A DNA stretch of 9,214 bases, taken from NCBI GenBank assembly GCA_002372505.1, contig DFGY01000061.1, positions 1 to 9,214 on the forward strand, read 5' to 3'. This stretch comes from Firmicutes bacterium UBA3738 (GTDB lineage: Bacteria > Bacillota > Clostridia > Peptostreptococcales > Anaerovoracaceae). Below, in pieces: positions 1 through 4,442 of this stretch. The translations under genes were made by a program, and so were the position numbers. Numbering within the stretch: the first letter of the stretch is position 1; each line of letters opens with the position of its first letter. The notes beneath the pieces are model-generated. The model saw nothing but the letters and a program-made list of their open reading frames with translations, ran no database searches and was not told where the DNA came from.

Positions 1-83
1 TTGCGGATTTAATGTTTGCCATTTAAAATTTCACCCCACTTCTTTATTAATATTAAACTATCATCAAAACTCGCAAGGAATAG

Positions 84-89
84 TATAAT
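84..89 (+). promoter_or_regulatory. Possible -10 box of the lepA promoter
   Basis: TATAAT at 84-89 is a perfect -10 hexamer, but no convincing -35 box lies 16-18 bases upstream (around 61-66 reads TCATCA). If it is used, transcription would start near 96. The ATG at 98 would then be almost leaderless, which supports the downstream start at 128. Nothing else is recognisable in positions 1-83. Confidence 0.35.
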
Positions 90-127
90 TGATTTGAATG
101 TTGAAATCAAGGGGAAAATCAAGTAAA

Positions 128-1948
128 ATGCATTACATGAGCGACTATAAGAAATACATAAGAAATTTTAGCATAATTGCACACATTGACCACGGTAAAT
201 CAACTCTGGCTGACCGCATTCTGGAAAACACCGGCGTTGTTGCCAAGCGGGACATGAAGGAGCAGTTTTTGGACAACATGGATCTTGAGCGGGAAAGGGG
301 TATTACTATTAAGCTTCAGACCACAAGACTGCTGTACAAGGCCAGTGACGGCAATGAATACATATTCAACCTCATTGATACACCGGGACATGTGGACTTT
401 AACTACGAAGTGTCCAGATCCCTTGCGGCCTGCGAGGGAGCTGTTTTAATTGTTGACTCCACTCAGGGAGTTGAGGCCCAGACTCTGGCAAATGTCTATC
501 TTGCCATGGATGAAGATCTGGAAATCATGCCTGTCCTTAACAAAATCGACCTGCCCAGCGCACGGCCCGATGAAGTTAAGATGGAAATAGAGGACGTAAT
601 CGGAATAGAGGCTGAAGATGCGCCTCTCATTTCCGCCAAAGAAGGCATTGGAATCGAAGACGTACTGGAGCAGGTGGTGACCAAGATTCCGCCGCCGGAA
701 GGGGACGAAAACGGCAAGCTTAAGGCTCTGATTTTCGATTCATATTACGACAATTACAAAGGTGTGGTAATTCTCACCCGCATATTCGAGGGAAAGGTTA
801 AGACCGGAGATATGATCCGCCTTATGAATTCGAAGAAGGCCTATGAGGTTACGGAGGTAGGCACTTATTCTCCGGGCCACGTGCCATGCAGCGAGCTCAG
901 AGCCGGCGAGGTAGGATATATTTCCGCCAGTATTAAGCAGGTAAGAGATGCCCGTGTAGGTGATACCATTACTCTGGATAAAGATCCGACTGACGAGCCT
1001 CTTCCCGGATACAAGAAGGCGCAGTCCATGGTTTACTGCGGCATTTACCCGGCAGAAGGAGAGAAGTACGAAAACGTACAGGACGCACTGGAAAAGCTCC
1101 AGGTAAACGACGCAGCCTTTAACTTTGAGCCGGAGACCTCCGCTGCATTGGGGTACGGATTCCGCTGCGGATTCCTGGGGCTGCTTCACATGGAAATAAT
1201 CGTTGAGAGACTTGAAAGGGAGTTCGACCTTGGAGTCATTACCACAAGTCCCAGCGTAATATACAAGGTGGTAAAGATTGACGGGGAAGAGCTCATGGTC
1301 CACAACCCGAGCAACCTTCCCGATCCACTTGAAATCGATCACATTGAAGAGCCCATCGTTAAGGCTGACATTATGATTCCCAAGGAATACGTGGGAAACA
1401 TTATGGAAATTTGCCAGGAGCGCCGGGGCAAAATGATTCACATGGAATACATTACTGAAAGCCGGGTCCAGCTTCACTACGAAATGCCACTTAACGAAGT
1501 AATCTACGACTTCTTCGATGCTTTGAAATCCAAGACTCGTGGCTATGGGTCACTGGATTACGAATTCATTCGCTACGAAAAGAGCAAGCTGGTCAAGCTG
1601 GACATAATGCTCAACAAAGAGACTGTGGACGCATTCTCAATGATCGTTCACGAGAGCAAGGCTTACAGCCGCGGCCGCTTCGTCTGCGAAAAACTTAAAG
1701 AAGTCATTCCCATGCATCAGTTTGAAATACCTATTCAGGCTTGCATCGGTCAGAAAATCATTGCCCGGGAAACCGTAAGAGCCTATCGTAAGGACGTTAT
1801 CGCCAAGTGCTACGGTGGTGATATTTCCCGTAAGAAAAAGCTTCTTGAAAAACAGAAGGAAGGTAAGAAACGTATGCGCCAGTTCGGCAGGGTGGAAGTG
1901 CCCCAGGAAGCCTTCACAGCCGTGCTGAAGTACGATGATAATAAATAG
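128..1948 (+). CDS. lepA: Elongation factor 4 (LepA), ribosome back-translocating GTPase
   Basis: This is a complete LepA/EF-4, a translational GTPase that binds the ribosome and is linked to recovery of stalled or mistranslocated ribosomes and to 30S maturation. Numbering from the Met at 137, the G1 loop AHIDHGKST is at about 15-23, RERGITIK (switch I) at 52-59, DTPGH (G3) at 81-85, NKID (G4) at 135-138 and SAKEG (G5) follows. The LepA-specific C-terminal part is present, including the lysine-rich KKKLLEKQKEGKKRM stretch and the ending RQFGRVEVPQEAF. From 128 the product is 606 residues; the family norm is about 600. The frame is open from 98, but that ATG lacks a spaced ribosome site. AAGGGG at 109-114 lies 13 bases before 128, somewhat long, so 137 (603 residues) remains possible. 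The hemW/hrcA neighbours common in Bacillota are absent downstream. Confidence 0.97.
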   Translation: MHYMSDYKKYIRNFSIIAHIDHGKSTLADRILENTGVVAKRDMKEQFLDNMDLERERGITIKLQTTRLLYKASDGNEYIFNLIDTPGHVDFNYEVSRSLAACEGAVLIVDSTQGVEAQTLANVYLAMDEDLEIMPVLNKIDLPSARPDEVKMEIEDVIGIEAEDAPLISAKEGIGIEDVLEQVVTKIPPPEGDENGKLKALIFDSYYDNYKGVVILTRIFEGKVKTGDMIRLMNSKKAYEVTEVGTYSPGHVPCSELRAGEVGYISASIKQVRDARVGDTITLDKDPTDEPLPGYKKAQSMVYCGIYPAEGEKYENVQDALEKLQVNDAAFNFEPETSAALGYGFRCGFLGLLHMEIIVERLEREFDLGVITTSPSVIYKVVKIDGEELMVHNPSNLPDPLEIDHIEEPIVKADIMIPKEYVGNIMEICQERRGKMIHMEYITESRVQLHYEMPLNEVIYDFFDALKSKTRGYGSLDYEFIRYEKSKLVKLDIMLNKETVDAFSMIVHESKAYSRGRFVCEKLKEVIPMHQFEIPIQACIGQKIIARETVRAYRKDVIAKCYGGDISRKKKLLEKQKEGKKRMRQFGRVEVPQEAFTAVLKYDDNK

Positions 1949-1962
1949 CTTAGAAACAGAAA

Positions 1963-1995
1963 AAGGTGGCACCACTTAGGCGCCGCCTTGCATTT
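1963..1995 (+). terminator. Hairpin after lepA, tail interrupted
   Basis: Fifteen bases after the lepA stop, AAGGTGGC (1963-1970) pairs with GCCGCCTT (1982-1989) with one G-U pair. The inner pairs CC/GG (1972-1973 with 1979-1980) extend it around an ACTTA loop. An A-rich stretch precedes the stem. The following bases are TTGCATTT rather than a clean T-run, and the toxin-copy homology begins at 1995, exactly in this tail. The hairpin probably was, and may still be, the lepA terminator. Confidence 0.7.
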
Positions 1996-2074
1996 GACGG
2001 TATATGAATCTGTCGATATTGTGCTTACAATATTACAAATAATCATATCAGCTATGGCAATGAAAAAGAAATAA
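1994..2074 (+). pseudogene. Truncated copy of the holin-like toxin ORF
   Basis: The frame is the same length as the intact toxin at 2453-2533 (26 codons) and nearly identical to it. The start codon is TTG instead of ATG, and homology stops at the second base of that codon (1995). Promoter, structured leader and ribosome binding site are all missing; the lepA terminator hairpin lies directly upstream. Encoded differences from the intact copy are confined to residues 20-21 (AM instead of VL). Expression would need lepA read-through and initiation at an unsupported TTG, so I read this as a 5'-truncated, probably silent toxin. Its downstream terminator and antisense gene are preserved. Confidence 0.75.
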
Positions 2075-2106
2075 CCGCCAAGCGTTAAGCCTTGGACGGT
2101 TTTTCT
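2062..2106. terminator. Bidirectional terminator of toxin copy 1
   Basis: ACCGCCAAG (2074-2082) pairs with CTTGGACGGT (2091-2100), giving nine base pairs with one bulged A. On the plus strand the stem is followed by TTTTTCTT. On the minus strand it is followed by TTATTTCTTTTTC (2074 down to 2062). It can therefore end transcripts from both directions. Copy 2 has changed the right arm to CTTGAGCGGT and still forms nine pairs with a bulged A, so the structure has been kept. Confidence 0.85.
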
Positions 2107-2144
2107 TAACACCGACGAGGTTCACCGCTAAGGGCTTTCCTCTT
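2062..2144 (-). ncRNA. Antisense RNA of toxin copy 1 (candidate orphan antitoxin)
   Basis: A consensus minus-strand promoter (2151-2179) would start a transcript near 2144. It would run through the reverse complement of the terminator and end in a U-rich tail near 2062, giving about 83 nt. Its 5' half is identical to the antisense RNA of the intact copy, including the GAGG...CCTC stem and the ACCTCG segment able to pair with the toxin ribosome binding site. Because the toxin half of this copy is truncated, the RNA could act in trans on the mRNA from 2366. This is inferred from sequence only. Confidence 0.65.
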
Positions 2145-2150
2145 GTTCAA

Positions 2151-2179
2151 AGTGTAGCATATGCTAATTTCAAAGTCAA
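2151..2179 (-). promoter_or_regulatory. Antisense RNA promoter, copy 1
   Basis: Read on the minus strand, the -35 box TTGACT (2179-2174) is followed by a 17-base spacer and the -10 box TACACT (2156-2151). The predicted start is near 2144. The spacer contains the perfect 12-bp palindrome TAGCATATGCTA (2155-2166), which overlaps the -10 box and might be an operator. The same promoter is kept in copy 2. Confidence 0.75.
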
Positions 2180-2186
2180 TAAAATG

Positions 2187-2329
2187 AGATTTTCAGTATA
2201 ATATTCAGAGTAGCATAAGTTAGCATGCTAATCGGAAGGTGGCAGTTCTTACACGCATACAAGTAGCGAGGATCTGCTATTTAAATATTTGACATATAAA
2301 CTGAAAAAAGCATTAATGTAAAAAAATGT
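2187..2329. promoter_or_regulatory. Non-coding spacer between toxin copies with palindrome and promoter-like boxes
   Basis: No gene is visible here. A perfect palindrome TTAGCATGCTAA lies at 2220-2231, related in core (TAGCAT/GCTA) to the one in the antisense promoter at 2155-2166; a half-like TAGCATAAGTTA precedes it at 2211. TATAAT stands at 2197-2202 without a good -35. CGGAAGGTGG at 2233-2242 looks like a ribosome binding site, but no start codon follows at a proper distance. TTGACA at 2289-2294 with ATTAAT 17 bases further on (2312-2317) is a possible extra promoter reading towards the toxin. Confidence 0.4.
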
Positions 2330-2358
2330 TTGTAATGTTTTAGATTGTTTGTTATCAT
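2330..2358 (+). promoter_or_regulatory. Toxin mRNA promoter
   Basis: TTGTAA (2330-2335), a 17-base spacer and TATCAT (2353-2358) form a reasonable housekeeping promoter. The predicted start at about 2365-2366 coincides with the first base of a 20-base stem-loop, as expected for a stable small toxin mRNA of about 200 nt ending at the terminator near 2565. Confidence 0.6.
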
Positions 2359-2365
2359 GAAAATA

Positions 2366-2385
2366 CGCCAAGGGAAACCAAGGCG
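2366..2385 (+). promoter_or_regulatory. 5'-terminal stem-loop of the toxin mRNA
   Basis: CGCC and GGCG close the stem, a symmetric AA/AA internal loop follows, and GG/CC closes a GAAA tetraloop. A hairpin at the very 5' end usually protects small toxin mRNAs from decay. CGCCAAGGG (2366-2374) also matches, in direct orientation and 8 of 9 bases, CGCTAAGGG at 2587-2595 in the antisense gene, so it is a possible contact site between the two RNAs. Confidence 0.6.
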
Positions 2386-2429
2386 AAGATCTTTGACAAG
2401 AGAATCGGAAGCCCGGGCGGTGAAATCTT

Positions 2430-2445
2430 ACCTCAGAAATGAGGT
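2430..2445 (+). promoter_or_regulatory. Hairpin sequestering the toxin ribosome binding site
   Basis: ACCTCA (2430-2435), GAAA loop (2436-2439) and TGAGGT (2440-2445) form a perfect 6-bp stem with a GNRA tetraloop, extendable by a wobble and a further pair. The Shine-Dalgarno sequence GAGGTG (2441-2446) is largely inside the 3' arm, so the toxin would be translated poorly unless the hairpin opens. Intrinsic sequestering of this kind is typical of type I toxins. Confidence 0.7.
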
Positions 2446-2452
2446 GATGCCT

Positions 2453-2533
2453 ATGACGGTATATGAATCTGTTGATATTGTGCTTACAATATTACAAATA
2501 ATCATATCAGTTCTGGCAATGAAAAAGAAATAA
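2453..2533 (+). CDS. Holin-like type I toxin, 26-residue membrane peptide
   Basis: The peptide begins MTVYESVDIV and ends AMKKK. It has one hydrophobic span (about residues 7-23) followed by three lysines, so it is a single membrane helix with a positively charged tail. The M-T/S-x-Y-E start and the KK end resemble the small putative holin-like toxin family of Bacillota, whose members are thought to damage the membrane when overproduced. The start at 2453 is set by GAGGTG at 2441-2446, six bases upstream. The longer frame from 2345 would begin before the predicted transcript start and is discounted. The gene sits between a leader with two hairpins and a bidirectional terminator, and an antisense RNA converges on its 3' end. 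Family assignment is from memory of the motif. Toxicity is inferred. Confidence 0.75.
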   Translation: MTVYESVDIVLTILQIIISVLAMKKK

Positions 2534-2567
2534 CCGCCAAGCGTAAAGCCTTGAGCGGTTTTTCTTA
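2521..2567. terminator. Bidirectional terminator of the intact toxin locus
   Basis: ACCGCCAAG (2533-2541) pairs with CTTGAGCGGT (2550-2559), nine pairs with one bulged A. The plus strand continues TTTTTCTT; the minus strand continues TTATTTCTTTTTC. It begins inside the toxin stop codon. Toxin mRNA would end near 2565 and the antisense RNA near 2521, so the two RNAs overlap across this stem. Confidence 0.85.
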
Positions 2568-2605
2568 AAACCCAAACGAGGTTCACCGCTAAGGGCTTTC
2601 CTCTT
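2521..2605 (-). ncRNA. Antisense antitoxin RNA (RNA II-like)
   Basis: The predicted transcript of about 85 nt starts near 2605, seven bases after the -10 box, and ends at the bidirectional terminator. Its 5' end can fold as GAGG...CCTC around a loop containing GCCCUUAGCGG. Three contacts with the toxin mRNA are visible. The terminator region is fully complementary. ACCTCGT pairs with AUGAGGU over the ribosome binding site (2439-2445, one G-U pair). CCCTTAGCG pairs, with one mismatch, with the 5' stem-loop at 2366-2374. Convergent genes sharing a terminator and two short direct repeats recall the par (RNA I/RNA II, fst) locus of enterococcal plasmid pAD1. The function is inferred. Confidence 0.7.
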
Positions 2606-2611
2606 GTTCAA

Positions 2612-2640
2612 AGTGTAGCATATGCTCATTTTAAAGTCAA
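2612..2640 (-). promoter_or_regulatory. Antisense RNA promoter, intact locus
   Basis: The minus-strand -35 box is TTGACT (2640-2635), the spacer is 17 bases and the -10 box is TACACT (2617-2612). It is closer to consensus than the toxin promoter (TTGTAA/TATCAT), which fits an antitoxin RNA made in excess. The palindrome of copy 1 is here TAGCATATGCTC, with its last base changed. Confidence 0.75.
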
Positions 2641-2692
2641 TAAAATGCAGTAGTGCAGGTGCTTAAATAAGAGTGCGCTTTTGCTATTTTGG

Positions 2693-2701
2693 TGGTATAA
2701 T
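2693..2701 (+). promoter_or_regulatory. Extended -10 promoter of the ABM gene
   Basis: TGGTATAAT is a perfect extended -10 element (TGn plus TATAAT at 2696-2701). No good -35 is present at 2673-2678, which extended -10 promoters can tolerate. The predicted start is near 2708, leaving a leader of about 65 bases before the ATG at 2773. Confidence 0.6.
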
Positions 2702-2772
2702 CATTGGCGTATAGCGGTCAATATTTAAGCTAATGGATTACATAAATGCGATTGATATAAAGGAATAACTAT

Positions 2773-3177
2773 ATGACAAATACGATGTTAATGATGTTAC
2801 CTTTAACAATACTGATGATTGCAATACTGGTGGTTCCACCGGTTGTTGTTAAGCTGAGTAAAAGAGCAAATGAAAGGGTGAAGATGATGGAAAGATTGAC
2901 TTTGATTGTGACCTACAGATGTTTTAACAAGAAGAGAGACGAATTCATGGCGGAAATGAAGCGCATTCAGATGGCTGAAAATTCTCGTAAAGAAGCAGGC
3001 TGCCTCATGTATGAATACTTCCCGTCGGTTGAAGATGAAAACGTTGTTGTCCTCATTGAAAAATGGGAAAACGAAAGCTTCCAGGTTGCACACAAGGAAG
3101 CGACCCATTTTCTCGAATATTCAAAGATTAAGGACGAGTATGTAATGGAAATGTCCGTAGATAAGTATTATAAATAA
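2773..3177 (+). CDS. ABM-domain (YgiN-like) monooxygenase-fold protein with N-terminal membrane segment
   Basis: Residues about 40-134 fit the antibiotic biosynthesis monooxygenase fold, a dimeric alpha/beta barrel. They contain an LTLIVTYR first strand, a helix with KRDEFMAEM, an EAGCLMYEYF strand, VVVLIEKWEN and a helix starting near HKEATHFLEY. The family includes quinol monooxygenases and many proteins of unknown role. Residues about 4-26 form a hydrophobic stretch followed by KLSKRANERVK, so the domain would be anchored to the inner face of the membrane. Most ABM proteins are soluble, about 95-105 residues. Met38 at 2884 is preceded by AAAGGG about six bases away and would give a soluble form of 97 residues. 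The ATG at 2773 has its own AAAGGA about nine bases upstream. No cofactor residues can be assigned and the substrate is unknown. It converges on the LUD gene with 13 bases between the stops. Confidence 0.8.
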   Translation: MTNTMLMMLPLTILMIAILVVPPVVVKLSKRANERVKMMERLTLIVTYRCFNKKRDEFMAEMKRIQMAENSRKEAGCLMYEYFPSVEDENVVVLIEKWENESFQVAHKEATHFLEYSKIKDEYVMEMSVDKYYK

Positions 3178-3190
3178 CCACTAAAAATAT

Positions 3191-3832
3191 TTACATTCCG
3201 TGATCTTCCTGGATTAGAACCACTTCGAATTCCTGGAACTGCATTGGTTTCCATATGGTGACCATTCCGCGGCAAATACGCTCATCGCTGTTACAGTCGT
3301 AGCACTTATCTACTTTGATAGCGCAGGGCGTTTTTTTGTTCAGCGACGCGGCTCTTTTTGGAGCGGCAATGTTTCTGGCTCGCCATACAGCTTTCTCGTA
3401 GTTGGGCTCCAGCTTGTTGGCGCTGATGACGAAGATTACTTTGCTGTGCCCCCAGAGGGTGGAAGCTACTCTGTTTCCTGCTCCGTCAATGTTCACTATT
3501 TCGCCTGTCTCAGCAAGTGCGTTGGCAGAAGATATATATATATCCGTGTGCATGGCAGCGTCTCTGGCAGCCCTAATATTGCTGGGATCCTTTGTCTTTT
3601 CATTGAATAGATTGTTGTAATCCACCAGCTTCCAGTGCCAGACAACTTCGTTGTTCTTTGAAAGCTCTTCGTAGAGTCCGATTTCCTTCAGGGTCATCGA
3701 TCCGCCGAAGCCAACGGTCTTGTCGCTTATTTCCGAAGCAAGATGAGCCGTTGCCTCAGCACCTGTATCAAAAACGTTTACGATAAAACCTTTCTTTTCA
3801 AGGTTTTCTTTGACCTTTGTTAAATCAGCCAT
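3191..3832 (-). CDS. LUD-domain protein, LutC/YkgG-like lactate utilization family
   Basis: The 213-residue product is a free-standing LUD domain. Family landmarks are VGFGGSMTLKEIGL (about 40-53), SSANALAETGEIVNIDGAGN (101-120) and ANKLEPNYEKAVWRARNIAA (138-157). A C-terminal Cys set C170, C177, C180, C187 (C-x6-C-x2-C-x6-C) suggests a metal or iron-sulfur site, as in many clostridial members. In Bacillus, LutC acts with LutA and LutB in oxidising L-lactate through an iron-sulfur complex. Neither partner is present here, so a lactate role is uncertain. The start is supported by AAGGAGA on the minus strand (3845-3839), six bases from the ATG. No terminator hairpin is visible at its 3' end, where it meets the ABM gene. 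Confidence 0.88.
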   Translation of the reverse strand: MADLTKVKENLEKKGFIVNVFDTGAEATAHLASEISDKTVGFGGSMTLKEIGLYEELSKNNEVVWHWKLVDYNNLFNEKTKDPSNIRAARDAAMHTDIYISSANALAETGEIVNIDGAGNRVASTLWGHSKVIFVISANKLEPNYEKAVWRARNIAAPKRAASLNKKTPCAIKVDKCYDCNSDERICRGMVTIWKPMQFQEFEVVLIQEDHGM

Positions 3833-3885
3833 AGGTTTTCTCCTTCTTATTCAATTCAACATAGTTATTCACTCGGTATATACAG

Positions 3886-3914
3886 ATTATATGTGTATTT
3901 TTAATAACATGCAA
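3886..3914 (-). promoter_or_regulatory. Promoter of the LUD gene
   Basis: On the minus strand TTGCAT (3914-3909), a 17-base spacer and TATAAT (3891-3886) form a near-consensus promoter. The start is predicted near 3879, giving a leader of about 47 bases. The -35 box lies immediately beside the 17-bp tandem repeats and the hairpin array. Confidence 0.7.
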
Positions 3915-3915
3915 T

Positions 3916-3949
3916 TACATTTCCACCATTAGTACATTTCCACCAATAG
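3916..3949. repeat. 17-bp tandem repeat, two copies
   Basis: TACATTTCCACCATTAG (3916-3932) is followed directly by TACATTTCCACCAATAG (3933-3949), one base different. The next bases, TATTTCAAACA, look like a drifted third start and lead into the 83-bp array. The pair overlaps the upstream edge of the LUD promoter, so it could be a regulator site or just part of the repeat cluster. Confidence 0.8.
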
Positions 3950-4340
3950 TATTTCAAACATTTTTTCTCACACAGAGATAATGTTTGAAAAAACCAGCTG
4001 CTCAGGTCTTTCCAGGTCTTTTACTCCAATAGTATTTCAAACATTTTTTCTCACACAGAGATAATGTATGAAAAAATCAGCTGCTCAGGTCTTGCCAGGT
4101 CTTTTACTCCAATAGTATTTCAAACATTTTTTCTCACACAGAGAAAATGTTTGAAAAAACCAGCTACACAGGTCTTGCCAGGTCTTTTACTCCAGTATTA
4201 TTTCAAACATTTTTTCTCACACAGAGATAATGTATGAAAAAATCAGCTACACAGGTCTTGCCAGGTCTTTTACTCCAGTATTATTTCAAACATTTTTTCT
4301 CACAAAGAAATAATGTTTGAAAAACAATTGATCAGGTTTG
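3943..4340. repeat. Array of five 83-bp units, each with an 11-bp inverted repeat
   Basis: The hairpin arm TTTCAAACATT starts at 3952, 4035, 4118, 4201 and 4284, an exact period of 83 bp. In each unit it pairs with AATGTTTGAAA (copy 1 at 3980-3990), with a nested CTC/GAG in the loop of the first four. Each of units 1-4 then has CAGGTCTT twice, ten bases apart (CAGGTCTTKCCAGGTCTT), and TTTTACTCC. Copies 1, 3, 5 carry perfect GTTTG right arms. Copies 2 and 4 carry GTATG, with AATCAGC in place of AACCAGC downstream, so the array has an A-B-A-B-A order. The last unit decays after its hairpin. The period is not a multiple of three, stops occur in every frame, and no spacers vary, so it is neither coding nor CRISPR. 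No T-run follows the hairpins, so they are not ordinary terminators. Function unknown. Confidence 0.95.
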
Positions 4341-4369
4341 GTGAAAAGAGAACTGTCCCCCTGTCACCA
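4339..4369. repeat. REP-like remnant
   Basis: TGGTGA (4339-4344) and TCACCA (4364-4369) are inverted repeats around AGAACTGTCCCCCTG. The GGGGACAGTTCT motif on the minus strand resembles short dispersed repeats seen near REP-associated tyrosine transposases in many bacteria. No transposase is present. I rely on memory of the motif, so the assignment is tentative. Confidence 0.3.
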
Positions 4370-4400
4370 TGAACGTTTGCTCAAGTATGTTATGAGAATA

Positions 4401-4436
4401 TGTCAAATTGACAGGTGAAAAAGAGGGGAATATACT
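4401..4436 (+). promoter_or_regulatory. Promoter of the PLP enzyme gene with palindromic operator
   Basis: TTGACA (4408-4413), a 17-base spacer and TATACT (4431-4436) form a strong promoter with a start near 4443. The -35 box is the right half of a perfect palindrome TGTCAAATTGACA (4401-4413), a good position for a repressor. A second TATAAT at 4477-4482 has no well-spaced -35. Confidence 0.75.
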
Positions 4437-4442
4437 TTGTAT

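Larger units (their letters stand above)
1995..2186. repeat. Direct repeat copy 1 of the toxin/antisense block
   Basis: This 192-bp block repeats at 2454-2647 at roughly 93 percent identity by eye. It spans the toxin ORF body, the bidirectional terminator, and the antisense RNA with its promoter. The longest unchanged stretch covers the antisense 5' half and its -10 region (about ACGAGGTT at 2115 to GCT at 2165). Differences cluster in the ORF end, the terminator loop and the -35 to -10 spacer. Homology begins at TGACGG and ends at AAAATG. Confidence 0.9.
2454..2647. repeat. Direct repeat copy 2 of the toxin/antisense block
   Basis: This is the 194-bp partner of 1995-2186. The intact locus extends further upstream (2330-2453) into sequence that copy 1 lacks, so copy 1 is most simply a truncated duplicate of this one. 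The repeats are 459 bp apart start to start and in the same orientation, so recombination between them could delete the intact toxin leader. Confidence 0.9.

Noticed and set aside
98..127. Upstream lepA start at 98
   Set aside because: It would begin about two bases after the predicted transcript start, lacks a spaced ribosome site, and adds residues not typical of LepA.
740..1477. 245-residue minus-strand ORF inside lepA
   Set aside because: It is a shadow frame of the highly conserved lepA coding sequence and has no ribosome site or recognisable domain.
2345..2452. N-terminal extension giving a 62-residue toxin
   Set aside because: The frame is open, but it overlaps the predicted promoter, start and structured leader, has no ribosome binding site, and the good GAGGTG site points to 2453.
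3952..4324. Series of intrinsic terminators
   Set aside because: The 11-bp stems are A/T-rich and no T-run follows the right arm on either strand (A-run on plus; ATACT on minus).
3943..4340. CRISPR array
   Set aside because: The whole 83-bp unit repeats; there are no unique spacers of constant length between short repeats, and no cas genes are near.
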